Position numbers and translations under genes: made by a program | Part shown: one piece after another, positions 31,745 through 45,219 of the stretch | How the letters are laid out: each line of letters opens with the position of its first letter | Numbering within the stretch: position 1 is the stretch's first letter | The notes under the pieces: model-generated | Database searches by the model: none | Told to the model about the DNA's origin: nothing | What the model saw: only the letters and a program-made list of their open reading frames with translations | Source of the DNA: Neonectria sp. B-13 | Lineage: Eukaryota; Ascomycota; Sordariomycetes; Hypocreales; Nectriaceae | Direction: 5' to 3' | DNA: 64,000 nucleotides | Assembly: GCA_002682825.1 (NCBI GenBank) | Contig: NOKP01000002.1 | Coordinates: 5,810,309-5,874,308, forward strand

Positions 31745-34230
31745 TCATGATGACCGCGTGCTCGACGCTTTGGTCGCAGTCGTCTTGGGTTCACCCGAGC
31801 TAGAGCTGGGTTTTAACTCGTGATGGCCGCTTTCGTGCAAATTTGGGCCGAAACCTTGGGGCATCTCTGGCAGATATGCGGTAGAATGATATCCCTTTTT
31901 TTCAGCTTGGCTTAGTTTAAATGAGGATCTGCTGGTAATCAACCGGGTTTCAATCTTCCAGCTGTACATAAATTAGACAAACACAGACTTAAGTTTCAAT
32001 CATGCTAAGTGATTGGGTTAATTAATTGAATAAAGGGAAGAGACTTACAACTTAACGTTTCCATCATCGCCACAAGATGCAAAAAGACAGGGCCAGAGAG
32101 GATGCACAGCAACATCGTTGCACCGGTGAGAATATCCCTCAAATTTTGTTGGAAGGCGCCCGGTTGACGTTTGCCAGATAAATACAGAGCCATCTAGATA
32201 TTACTTGTCAGTCTATCTTGGCAGTGGCACGACGATGTTGAGCAACGAAGAAAACCTACCTTTCCCACCACTGGGAATGTAGCAATCTACTGGCCCTCCG
32301 AAACAGCAGCCAATCAGACAATCGCTTGGGGAGTTCCCTGACGGATGTTGGTCCACCTCCCCTGACTCGGAATTAATCAATAGCATGTCTCCGCTCCTGA
32401 GTTTGACGACTACTTGACCTGAGATCTTGTTAGCTAAAAGGGTTGATGCTCTAATTGGAAGCAGTACCCTTCTTTTCAGAGTTTTAGTGCTTAGTTCATA
32501 GACATATAAGCTACCGATGTCGTCTATGGTAACATATGCCTTTCGTCTGGGAGAGCCAATAGGCCTTGAACTCTATGGTCGATAGTTTCCCAGGGCTCTA
32601 ACTCCTCACTTAGGACTTTCCGTTCGACAAGGATGAATCGAGTCTCAATTCGCTGATTACGAAGTCAGAATAATCCCCGAACCAGACGGAATTGCTGACA
32701 GTCTCATTTAATGGCCTAAGGACTCGTAGAAGTGTACCATGCTACAATTTGATTGGTATAGTTGAAGCGGGAGATACATATTCTGTGTTAAGGTAAGGAC
32801 ACTGGAATATAGACGAAGGCGCCATGTTACTTACCTCAGCATTCCAGAGCCTTGCATAACAATCTTGACTACCTGTGAGTATCATTGAGTCATTCGGACT
32901 TTAGGCTACTGACGAAACACTCATTGAATGGCCCTTGAGCGATGAGACGGGCATTAAAGTGTGCAGGTCTCAGATAACAACCCCATTAAACTCACCGCAA
33001 GTGGCTAAGCGCCTGCCGTCATGCGAAAACTGAATCTGCCATATTTCAACCCGATATTTTTCAAGACTGATGACTAGGCGGGTTGCTAAATAGCTTTTTT
33101 TTTTGGCACATTCAGATGTGTCCGAATGCTCCGCATATGGCAATTCTTCTTCAAGAGTACCAGTTTTGTCTAGCTGAATCTGTGGCCGAATTGCCAAGTC
33201 GGACGCTGTAATATCGTCCTTGACTTGAGGAACCAAGTCATGAGTGTGTCTCGCCTCAGTTACGCTGTCAGTTGCGGAATTCGCTGAGAGCAAACTTCCA
33301 ATGTCTAAATGATCTCTGAATCTTGCCCACATGCGTGCTGTTCGGAGGTAAAAGTCCGTGGAGTTGATGCCAGTGAAGGGCTTTTCGAGAAGAAGCTGCA
33401 CCAAATCGGTATGTCCTTGGTTGGCGGCATAAGCGAGCAATTCCCAACCTTCATTGTCCTTTGGATATGGCGTCACGTCAATTCGAGCCCACAGAGCTTC
33501 CATGATGTCCTTTTGACCCGCATGCGTTGCCCAAGCCAGCGCTGATCTCCCCAACCAGTCTCTTTCGTCTGGCCTTACCTTGGATCGTCCAGCAACCGCA
33601 CAATGATGCCAGGTCGCCCCAAACTGGATGCCCGTATCAAGGGTGTTCGTCCTCGACAGTCAACCACGCTGGGATCGATCTTGTCGTGGTTCAAGAGCAA
33701 TGCCACAACTTGCTCATGCCCATTGGCCCCTGCCCATGAGAGAGGTTTCCTGTTCTCCTTATCTAGAAAGTCAATATTGACAAAAGGTAGCTCCAACAGC
33801 AGCTTGACGACTTCTTCATACCCATGTTCCGCTGCTATTGAAAGAGGTGATCTTTTTGTAACATCGCGACATTCTGTGCTAGCCGTATCAAGCGATGCAA
33901 GGATAGTAGCAAGATCCGCGTGCCCTAAAGCGGCAGCAAAGTGAAGTGGTACCCGTAGGTTCTCATCCACCGAATTGGCATTGGCCCCTGTTTAAACAAG
34001 ACTCTTTATGACCACTCTTTATGACCTCTGCATAGTTTTCAGCGACTTTTGGGACAGGTGGTTGATTGTAGTAGCCTTCTCCTTTCTGGGCTGCATAGCA
34101 CAGAGCCGCCTGATAGGATTGCGGGCCACCCATCCCTATTCCTGCGTCTAGAACAAGTCTTAGCAACGTCGATTCCCCCGCTGCGGCAGCCATTTCCAGA
34201 GGCAACCGGGTATCCTTTGATAAGAAGAAG
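31745..34230 (-). pseudogene. Decayed ankyrin-repeat + WD40 (WDR26/GID7-like) gene
   Basis: Minus strand, N to C: ankyrin repeats (LPLEMAAAAGESTLLRLVLD, VPLHFAAALGHADLATILAS, SPLSIAAEHGYEEVVKLLLE, KPLSWAGANGHEQVVALLLN, SALAWATHAGQKDIME), a charged linker, then WD40 repeats (IWQIQFSHDGRRLATCGEFN ... LTGSQDCYARLWNAE ... DGSVFIWQTSTGRL ... FASCGDDGNVKFW). Lesions: a 13-bp tandem duplication at 34002-34027 (frameshift) next to a TAA; one missing base near 33577; TGA at 32970-32972 and TAA at 32901-32903, both exactly where WD40 tryptophans belong. The last intron and the C-terminal tail ending at 31745 are still readable. WD40 wording is closest to the WDR26/GID7 type. No intact product is expected. 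Confidence 0.8.
34002..34027. repeat. 13-bp perfect tandem duplication inside the ankyrin region
   Basis: ACTCTTTATGACC occurs twice in direct contact (34002-34014, 34015-34027). Adding 13 bases shifts the ankyrin frame by one; mentally dropping one copy lines up EVIKSL with TGANANSVDEN, leaving one stop codon between them. Confidence 0.9.
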
Positions 34231-34565
34231 CCGGTATTGTTTGGTTATGAATTTCGTCGTCAGCAAATTGGGGAGCACTTTGGAACCGCCCGTTTGCACC
34301 TGTTAGCCCTGTGCTAATTCCATTTCGATCGTGCCTTGCACATCTAGCTACAACCATAGAAGCAATGTTGAGTTTAAATCATTTTCATCACTACCAGCAG
34401 GAGCAGCTTACGTTGATACAGATATGATAAAGATATGAAAATCCGAATTGGACTTTTCTACGTCGACTAGTCTGCCTGTATTGGCCGCGTCTATTCGATT
34501 TTGGAATCAAAACGACTTTATCTGGGTGCAGGTGTCTACTGTCCACGAATATTTGTTGTCTTGTT
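34231..34565. other. Spacer between ankyrin remnant and FAD monooxygenase
   Basis: 335 bp. The N-terminal start of the ankyrin gene could not be found here. Nothing else recognised. Confidence 0.4.
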
Positions 34566-36843
<2,278 letters not shown>

Positions 36844-38659
36844 GGTCGGCTGTCGGCAGGAAGAAAGATTGCTGCTTTTTGTTACTTATTGTATGAGATG
36901 GCGATGGTTGCCCAAAACAAAGCCGTGTCGAGCCAAAGATGGTTGGACAACTAACACGAGGAACATTTATACTCTCCAGCACGGCATCTGGATGCTTAAG
37001 AGCTTTATAGTTGCAACATTTGGCCGGGGAGCTCTCTCTCAGTTTTCGGTTCGGCAAACGGGCGATGAAGTGCCACATCTACTGCCGACGCATTCTGCAC
37101 AGGTCATTGGGCAGTATTACTTGCGGGGTATGGGGTAGCGGGATGGCGGTGGGGAAGACACAACATTCTCACGAGTCACAGCTCGGAAGAGCGGCGGAAA
37201 GAGGGGGTTTCTTCGGTTTTGAAAGCTGTGTTCCCATGACTCGTAAGCAATTGTCAGCCTTGATCGTCGCGATGCATCGTGTCTATCTTGAAAGGTCTTA
37301 GCGCGAACGGAGACCCCTCATGTTGCATCACGTCGTCATGGCCAGCAGCTCAACACTTTTTGCATCAACATCGTTGACAAGCATTCTGGAAGACACAATG
37401 ATCACTTCAGTAGCCTTACACTTTTAAAACAAGCCTCTAGCGTGGCGTAATGAAACACGCATGAGTCAAATCTCGAATCGACGGAGACATCCACAAGTAC
37501 AAGCAATGAAAGGCGGAGCAACGGAAGTAGTGATGCCCTTGTCCATCCTCCCCACGGGGTAATGCGGGTCAGATCCCCGAAAGCGAAGGCCTGGATTCTA
37601 CAACTCCCTCGGTCCAGTAAGATATGACTGAATTCAAATTTCGGATACCGGGTGGCCCAAAGCATCGGTTGCTGCTGTTCAATGCGGGGAAGTTGAGCAT
37701 GACATGTCGGATACGGGTTGCTCTGTGTCGGATACCAGGCCTACCGTGACGATGGAAGCAGCCAATGGGGACTGGCTACATAGCTCGCGTTGGTCGAAAA
37801 CAATTAAACCAGCTCTTCATTAAGCATCGTGCACTATCTCTCCAGCTTGAACGGGTCAGTAGACCATGGTGAGTCCACGCTCCCAGATTATTGCCAGGTT
37901 GCTTGTTGATTACATCTTTGCGTTTTCTTGCCTGCATTTTAGCTCTGTTTTGATTAATGCTTTGGGCATCCTGGAAATGCTTGTGGATGACAATAAGTAG
38001 CCCTCGCTGGGAGTTAGCGAAAGACGAGAAATAGCTGATTCCAACATGCGGACGGAACGAAAGCAAAAGAAAATCTGAGGTTTTGGAGGTGAGTCTATCG
38101 GTAAATCCGAACATGAACCAACCTACCACGAGCTCGAGGGGATCAAAATACAGCCTGTGCAAGAACCTTTTCGAGAGATCAATATTTGATCTACTATTCC
38201 TGGCTGTTGGCAGACCTGGCCACCGACTTAACGACAGCTGACCAAGCTAGAAATGATGCAAGCTGACATCGGGTCTGCTGGGATGGTGGCGGTGATCCCA
38301 CTAAAAAGTGCCAAGCTCGTTGTGGATTGCCCGATTGGGAACTGCCTCGCTCACTTGTACCTAAAGTGTTGTCTGAAGCGTTTGGCCCTCATACGAGGCA
38401 CACTGCTGACAATAATACAATCTCCAGCATGTTTGTAGCTCGGCTTGATCAGCGTCTACTGGTTTGTAATGAGTGGCAGTCGTGGCACGATACCATCACC
38501 GGCTTTGGCATCTGAACGCGATGCCCGCCACGGCCCTGATGTTGAAGTTTGAGGTCCGCGGGTATATAAAGAATCCCCGTTCCACGGCAATAGAGCTCGG
38601 TATCAACAACACAAACTCAAATTCCCAATCACTTCTACCACTTCGATCCAAAATTCAAA
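36844..38659. promoter_or_regulatory. Divergent promoter, FAD monooxygenase and NmrA4
   Basis: 1.8 kb with no supported gene. The frame at 37776-38162 has no domain and ordinary six-frame composition. NmrA4 has a clear TATA box near its end. Confidence 0.45.
38563..38570 (+). promoter_or_regulatory. TATA box of NmrA4
   Basis: TATATAAA, 90-97 bp before the ATG at 38660, flanked by a GC-rich stretch (ccgcggg). A textbook-like fungal core promoter. Confidence 0.65.
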
Positions 38660-39571
38660 ATGCGCGTCGCTATTGCTGGCTCGGGAAATGTGGCACGGTA
38701 CCTCAGCGAGGAATTCGCCGCGATTGGTATCAACGTCGTCGTATTGACCCGGTCTATCAAACCCCAACTCGAGAATCTCCCCAACGTCAAGCAGGCCGTG
38801 ACAGACTTCTCGGTGCCGTCTCTGATCCGAGAACTAGATGGCTGCACGGCACTCGTATCCGCTATTCTCGACTACACGCCTGCCTTCATCGATGTTCATC
38901 TGCGTCTAATCGATGCATGCCAGCAGAGCGCTACCTGCAAGCGATTCATCCCGTCAGAGTACGGCGGCAATCTCGAGGATTATCCCGATCAGCCGGGCCT
39001 CGATTATCGAACACACGGGCCCGTGCGAAAGGCTCTGAGAGAGCAGAGCGAGCTGGAATGGACGCTTATTTCCAACGGCTGGTTTGCGGACTACGTCGTG
39101 CCCAGTCACAACCGACACCTGAAAGACGCCGGCGAAGCGTTCCCTATCGACCTTAACACCAAGACTGTCGTCATTCCAGGAACTGGCAAAGAGCCACTCG
39201 ACTTCACGTGTGTCCGAGACATGGCTAAGGCGGTGGCCAGGCTCCTCCAAGCTCCAAAATGGGAGGAGTATACGTATATTTCAGGAGAGAAGTCATGCTG
39301 GAACGACTTAGCGGCATTGATGGTTAAGAAGCACCCGGACATGCGTATTGAATATCGGAGCCTGTATCAGTTGATCGAGGACATCCGAACCAGCACCGAC
39401 GAACACACTCGCCTCATGGCCGAGTACCAGGTCTTCTCTCCCAGCCATGCTGGATCTTTGGACCCTGTCAAGGTTTCGGCTCACCGCAAGACGTTTTTTG
39501 AAGGAATCAAGTTTCGGACGGCTGAGGACATCCTAAAAGAGGTTGAGCAGAACCCAGACGTCATTGTCTAA
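38660..39571 (+). CDS. NmrA-like / isoflavone reductase-type NAD(P)-binding protein (NmrA4)
   Basis: Intronless, 303 aa, exactly the length of NmrA2 and aligning to it without gaps. Motif GSGNVA at residues 7-12 replaces the typical GxxGxxG. Shared blocks: RFIPSEYGGNLEDYPDQPG, PVRKALREQSELEWTL, VIPGTGKEPLDF, TYISGEKSCWND and SPSHAGSLDP. Likely an NAD(P)H-dependent reductase of the local pathway, or a redox sensor. Converges with TF3, 100 bp apart. Third-position GC is higher than in NmrA2. Confidence 0.88.
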   Translation: MRVAIAGSGNVARYLSEEFAAIGINVVVLTRSIKPQLENLPNVKQAVTDFSVPSLIRELDGCTALVSAILDYTPAFIDVHLRLIDACQQSATCKRFIPSEYGGNLEDYPDQPGLDYRTHGPVRKALREQSELEWTLISNGWFADYVVPSHNRHLKDAGEAFPIDLNTKTVVIPGTGKEPLDFTCVRDMAKAVARLLQAPKWEEYTYISGEKSCWNDLAALMVKKHPDMRIEYRSLYQLIEDIRTSTDEHTRLMAEYQVFSPSHAGSLDPVKVSAHRKTFFEGIKFRTAEDILKEVEQNPDVIV

Positions 39572-39672
39572 TGTCTTTGGGGAGAGGTCTGCGAGTCTGG
39601 TTTAGACCAATCGCAAGAATGAAAGAACGGCAATGCGTAGTGAATTTTCATGTATAGCAGATACTTGCGCTT

Positions 39673-41601
39673 TCAATACAAGAGTACGTCAAATTGAGGC
39701 GATTCTGCGAGAATGCGCTGCCACGTCTCCGGCTGCTGTCCCGAAAGTGCCTCATCTCGTGTCTTCCACACCTTCTCAGCAGCAAGAAGGAGCGTATCCC
39801 AGGTAGCAAAGCCTAGTGACTTTCTGCAAGCAAAAGATGCCTTCACCCTATCGCGCAAGTCCAAGGTACCGGCCTCGAAGGCCACCGTCGCATATATCCA
39901 AGACAATGGATTTCCCTCCAGCTGCATATCATCGAGACACTCAATGCGCTCCAAGCATTTTCCCACCAAGTCCTGGATTTCGGATTCTCGCTGGATTCGG
40001 CCAGAGTTACGCCGGAAGTAAAGTAGGCAAGTGTAGTAGAACAAATGGTTGTGGTGGTGTGATGCCGTCAGGTCTTTGCCAGTCAAAGCGAGGTCATTCG
40101 GCGCGGAGGGGACAGACAGGGCAAATTCGATTTCGAGCCGATCTAGTTCGTCAGGGTTCATCGCGTCGCCCTGTAATAGGGTGGCGTTGAAGGAGCCGAT
40201 CAGCTCAAGTGAGACGCTGGGGATGGCCGAGTATTTGTAGTGATCGGATCCTGTCAGAGACGGGTTCATCGGGGCAAGATATTCCTTGTGACCGAGATAC
40301 TGAGACTGAATCATGGCTATGAGAGCAGAGTAACACTGGTATGTGAGCGCAGCTGACGCTGAGTGAGTCCATGTCTCCATGCTGGTTTGCTCGACCAAAT
40401 TGCGAGCGACTTTGATGACTTCTCGCCAAGCCCCGGGTGTACCACTGATGAAATACGAGAGAAGCCATATGCACAGTGTTGCTAGACTTGCTAGACGCTC
40501 ATCGGCGTCGTTGGATTGTATGTTGCGCATGAGATGTAGAAAGCTGGAATTCCGGTGCTGAGTGACCAAGGCATCATTTTGAGGATGACCGCCTCGCAGG
40601 ATCGACTGGTGCGTAGCCGAAGCGGCACAGACGGCGTGGAAAACGGCAACAGTGCTGCTAGACTTGTCGTGGGCCATGCGGCTTCCTTCGAGTGCCATGG
40701 GTGCAACGACAATTCGGAAAGGGTTCATGATGTTCCTGATCGGCATAAGTCTATCGCAGAGGCTTGTCGCCCAGTGGTTGATCAGTTCCCGCTGCTGTGC
40801 CGGCGCTGGCAGCAGATCGAGATGCCTCTCTGGTTGACCGAGAGCTCCCGTAGCCAGCCGAAAGTTCCACAAAGCGAAGCTGGATGGGTTGATCGTATTG
40901 CAGTCTCGAGAAAGTGTGGCATGCGAGTGTGAGGTTTGCATTTCAGGGACTTCGGCATTTGATGGGTCGATATAATTCTGGTCTACGCCCGGTAAGCCTA
41001 AGAGTGCGTTGTCGCTGAACCGGAAGCCTGGAGTTCCCGAGTGAGCTGAAAACTCTTCTGCAGCGACGGTTCCGTGGGAGTTTAAGTCACTCGGGAGTTG
41101 GTCGAGGTCTTGACTATCAAGTCCAGTACTAGGCGAAGTATTAGAGGAAGCAGCCGGGCCCGAAGTCCCTCTCTTATCATTTCCAATGCATTCGGTCTGG
41201 TCTGAGACTTGAAAAACAGAAAATGGACCGCTGGTTATCGGAGACGCTTGAGAATGGCCGTCAATCTGATGAAGTGCAGTCTGAACATCCTGAGGAGAGA
41301 GGCGAATAGCTGACGACTCAGTCTCCTGTTGGGTCAGAACCCGACGACTACCTTTGGGCAATTCCGTACCCGCTGTAGGAACCCAAGTAAGACGAACATC
41401 GTAGCCAAGACAAGTAAAATTCCCGACAAGGCATCGCTTGCACACGGGCCGTTGCTCGTCGCACTTTACATGTCGGCCTCGACACGTCCAGCAACCCGTG
41501 AATGTCTTTCTTCGTCTGGGACGCGAAGGGCTACTTCTTGGCTTTCGTCTTGGTTTAATTGGTTCGGTGACTTTTGGTTGACTACCTTGTGATAAATCCA
41601 T
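39673..41601 (-). CDS. Zn2Cys6 transcription factor, cluster paralogue 3 (TF3)
   Basis: Single exon, 642 aa. A basic N-terminus (RRKPRSSPSRPRRRK) precedes the zinc cluster at Cys37, 40, 47, 54, 57, 64. TSGPFSVFQVS corresponds to AGPF[AT]VFS of TF1 and TF2. The domain has NPFRIVVAPMALEG where TF2 has NPFRTVFIPLALA, and the C-terminus ends PQFDVLLY, like DILLT/DLLLT. More divergent than TF1 and TF2 are from each other. Nuclear regulator, presumably controlling the module with NmrA4 and the monooxygenase. Confidence 0.9.
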   Translation of the reverse strand: MDLSQGSQPKVTEPIKPRRKPRSSPSRPRRRKTFTGCWTCRGRHVKCDEQRPVCKRCLVGNFTCLGYDVRLTWVPTAGTELPKGSRRVLTQQETESSAIRLSPQDVQTALHQIDGHSQASPITSGPFSVFQVSDQTECIGNDKRGTSGPAASSNTSPSTGLDSQDLDQLPSDLNSHGTVAAEEFSAHSGTPGFRFSDNALLGLPGVDQNYIDPSNAEVPEMQTSHSHATLSRDCNTINPSSFALWNFRLATGALGQPERHLDLLPAPAQQRELINHWATSLCDRLMPIRNIMNPFRIVVAPMALEGSRMAHDKSSSTVAVFHAVCAASATHQSILRGGHPQNDALVTQHRNSSFLHLMRNIQSNDADERLASLATLCIWLLSYFISGTPGAWREVIKVARNLVEQTSMETWTHSASAALTYQCYSALIAMIQSQYLGHKEYLAPMNPSLTGSDHYKYSAIPSVSLELIGSFNATLLQGDAMNPDELDRLEIEFALSVPSAPNDLALTGKDLTASHHHNHLFYYTCLLYFRRNSGRIQRESEIQDLVGKCLERIECLDDMQLEGNPLSWIYATVAFEAGTLDLRDRVKASFACRKSLGFATWDTLLLAAEKVWKTRDEALSGQQPETWQRILAESPQFDVLLY

Positions 41602-43004
41602 TGAGATGAGGACGGATTAGGGAGTCTAAGACAGTTCGTATAGGGCGTAAGGGACAGGTGAGGATGCCGCGGAAGACGTAAGCGGGAGTAGCCAGAAAAA
41701 CGGCTGATGTCATTTCTGCTGACAAGAACACGTGACAGAAATACACTTGGCACTGGCAGTGAAACAGCTCTACCAAAAAGCTCATGCATGACCCCATTAT
41801 ATTTTCTCTTAGCCTTTGAGCCTGGTTCATTTCTGTCTCATGGGGTGGTTCAATGACAGCATACCATCAAGTGGTCAGATGAGTTTGGTGTATCTCAATC
41901 ACCGTAATTCATCCCTACTCTCTGTACTTGAATCCGACATCATCTTACTTCGTAGGGTGTCCATAATTATTTTCTTTTAGCTTCGTTTTTAAGTAGAGAG
42001 CAGCTTTCGATACGGAAGACTACCATGGTGCTCTGACATCAACTGACTGAACAAAGGTTCTAGAATACCCAGAAAAGACTAAACTAAACTAACGTTGCAT
42101 GAAATGATACCTTGACGGACACTCCATACTTGGTAAAACTTCTCCAGACTGCCGCCCCTATCATATTCGCCGAGGACTCATTCATGATCTTCATTCAGGC
42201 ACCTGGAATTTGGACGAAAGTGTAGCATCCATGCGGGGTAACAAGCCTGCGGCCGATCCAAACGCCTAAGTTGCGGGGTTTCAAAGGGTCGTATCATCGA
42301 CATCACTCGACTGTGGATCTGTTTTTGGCATTCAAGGAGGAGTTCATTGGAGCGGTTGGACGTCGCCGAGCGGCTAATTGAAAACATGCACACTATTCAC
42401 ATTCGGTAACCCCTATCCCTGGTCTTAATAAACCTTCGTCCTTGCCGAGCCACTTCGAAATAGTTCGTACCTTCACTTGTGAGTATTTAATTGTGCAAAT
42501 ACCATGCGTTGAATCTGTTTAGAGACTAGGTACCGAGTGATGGTCAAGGGCAAGAGTAGGCAGCATATCGACTATATGTACAGAGTACAAACTAATTGTC
42601 CTTTGGCTTGTTATCACTAACCGCTGAGTGGGAAACAGAACAACGGAACCAAAACCAAGACTGTTTTTTATGTCAAAGCTGGGGAGTGTAAAGTGACGTC
42701 TTCTTCAGGCTACGTATGCACGATAAATCCAATCTGACCTTAAAATGGTCCCCTCGTGACGTCGTCTCGGTCAATGAACTCTCTTGGGCCAGAGAGTCGC
42801 ATCGCTCCACCCAAAATCCAGTTTCCCGCAGGCTGAATTTGAGGGGAGACTGGGGTTATTCTCCACGAATTACCCCTCCTTCATACTGTGGATAGTCTTG
42901 TTGACCCTATAAATCGCAATGATATGCACTCATGGTGAGCCTCGTGGCCTTCTTCTGTCTCTTAAGGTCTCACTCACTGGATTTGCCCAGACTGACGTAC
43001 CATC
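41602..43004. promoter_or_regulatory. TF3 / alpha-galactosidase divergent promoter, possible CreA sites
   Basis: 1.4 kb without a gene. Two GCGGGG hexamers (42233-42238 and 42273-42278), 40 bp apart, fit the CreA glucose-repression consensus SYGGRG, sensible upstream of a glycosidase gene. The motif is short, so chance is possible. Confidence 0.35.
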
Positions 43005-44841
43005 ATGGCCAGGTATTCGTGGGTTGTCGTTGCTCTTCACATTTTTGCAGCTGATGCAACGACTGTGAGGTCCCCCACTCCGCCTATGGGCTGGAACAGT
43101 TATAATAGCTATAGCTGTTCACCATCTGAGGATATTATCAAGAAGAATGCCCAGGGCCTTGTTGACACTGGACTGGCGGACCTCGGCTACCTTTCCGTCA
43201 CCGTTGACTGCGGGTGGCCTGCGAAAGACCGAAACTCGGAAGGGGAGCTTCAGTGGAATGAGAAACTATTTCCCTCCGGAGGCAAGGCACTGGGTGAATT
43301 TATCCATGACCTTGGGCTGAAATTTGGTCTATACTCCGGGGCTGGGTACCTCCAATGCGGTTCAACTGATCTGCCAGCGTCTCTCGGTAAGTCGAGCTTC
43401 GACTGGATGGTTCCTCTTTCTAATTCCTCGTTAGGATATGAAGACATTGATGCTGAATCCTTCGCTGAATGGGGAGGCGATACACTGAAGTTAGTGTTGA
43501 GACAACCCTCAAATTAATTCCTCGGCTAACAAAAGGAAGGTACGACAATTGCTATGCTACATCAACTACCGAAATGGTCGATGCCGACTCTGAGGAAGCA
43601 CAGTCCCCATCTCGTTTCCGTAAGATGGCAGCCTCGTTGGATTTGGTGAATCGAGACATAGCATATTACATTTGCCAATGGGGTATTGGATATGATGTGG
43701 GTGAATGGTGAGTATTGTTCTTACGAGTAGAGTGATTTAACTGATTTAACTGATTTATCAGGGCTTCTGCTCTTGGAAATTCCTGGAGAATTAGCAACGA
43801 CATCTATGGCGCCTGGCGCAGCATCTGGCGTATCACCAACGAAGCTGTTCGTTATTACAAACACACAACAGTCGGGGCGTTCGCAGACTTGGATATGCTC
43901 ATGTGAGTCATCTTCGACTTACGAAAGGGACATACTTACTCATTTTCAGCGTTGGTCTTGGCGCACTATCCCATGAAGAGGAGCGTTTTCACTTCGGCAT
44001 GTGGGCAATCCAAAAGTCCCCCCTAATTATCGGGGCGGTGATAGATGGCAAAAGCATTCCTGAGGAGTCTTTCAAGATCTTGTCCCACAAGGAGGTCATT
44101 GCGATAAACCAGGACTCGCTTGGAAAGCAGGCGGAGCTTGTTCTTCGTCACACGGAAGAGGAATGGGACCTCTGGGCTGGCGAGCTTTCGGGGTCGCGAC
44201 TGGTGGTCGGAATTGCCAACTGGAGAAACAACTCGCAGACTGTCGAAGTGGACTTGGGCGTTCTTGGCATCGCAGAGGCTGATGCTAGGGACGCTTGGGC
44301 TATGAGTGACGTTGGGACTGTGTCTGGAGTGGAGACTGTCGATTTGGCTGGCCACGAGATGAAGCTGTGGATTCTGTCTAACGTTGAAAGCACCAAGCCT
44401 CCGCAGTCGGCGGGCTACTATTCTGCCGCGGACGCGGCACTTGCGGGCTCTGCGGCCATTTCGGAGTGCGGTGGCGACGATTGTCTGCCCACAAACTCCA
44501 AAGTCGGGAACATTGGGCCAGGCGCAAGCGTGACCTTTGACTCAGTTGATACCACGAGCAATGGTCCAAAGCTTGTAGGTGTGGACTACATCAACTACGA
44601 GTACGCATTCCACACTGCATGGGGCTGGGGCTCGAATACCCGAAACCTGACCATTTCCGTCAACGGAGGCGAAGCAAAGAGGTGGGCGTTCCCGATCTCG
44701 GGCGGGGACTGGTACGAGACTGGGCGCTTGACGATTGAGGTTGACGGCTTTGTTGATGGGGAGAAGAATACTCTTGTTTTTGCAGTCTCGGAAGGCGACG
44801 AGTGGGCACCCGACTTGGTTGGACTTGAGCTGTTTGAATAG
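43005..44841 (+). CDS. aglD: Secreted GH27 alpha-galactosidase, AglD-like
   Basis: Exons 43005-43386, 43435-43489, 43540-43707, 43762-43902 and 43950-44841 give 545 aa. A signal peptide (about residues 1-19, hydrophobic core WVVVALHIFAA) leads into PPMGWNSYNSYSCSPSED, the GH27 start. Catalytic nucleophile Asp148 in LKYDNC and acid/base Asp246 in DLDML are each encoded at exon joins, and RISNDI is kept. Reaction: release of terminal alpha-galactose from galacto-oligosaccharides or galactomannan outside the cell. A C-terminal beta-sandwich-like module (NSKVGNIGPGASVTF ... AWGWGSNTRNLTISVNGG) matches the end of AglD. From memory AglD proteins are about 650 aa; this one lacks roughly 100 residues between catalytic and terminal modules. 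Confidence 0.88.
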
Positions 44842-45219
44842 GCTCATTGATATGCTGTTTTTTTATTACATAGAGAGTAGTATGTGAGAACTCACCCACA
44901 GCTCGTCAGTCGCATCATCACATGTTGGAGAAAGTCGATCAGTTGATGCCTCTTGCTCCACTTCGTATCCACACAAGACACGTTTAAATGTTCGTATAAA
45001 CTTATGGAAAGTCACCCAAAACAGCGTCCGTCATCATCCGTGAGGGGTAACTCCTTGGCGCCACGTGACTGAGCCACAATGGCACTAATTGTCGTTGAGT
45101 ACAGCTGTTCTGTTCTTAGACAAACTACCGCCACGCCTTGACCTCGCCGTACATCTCCCTTCATTTACCATTGGAATTGAAGTCACCCTCAACTGGACTC
45201 AGACGTAACAACAGCAACC
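44842..45219. promoter_or_regulatory. Spacer before sugar O-acetyltransferase
   Basis: 378 bp: alpha-galactosidase 3' end and acetyltransferase promoter. No other feature. Confidence 0.4.

Noticed and set aside
37776..38162. 128-codon minus-strand frame in the monooxygenase/NmrA4 spacer
   Set aside because: No recognisable domain, no splice context, composition like the rest of the spacer.
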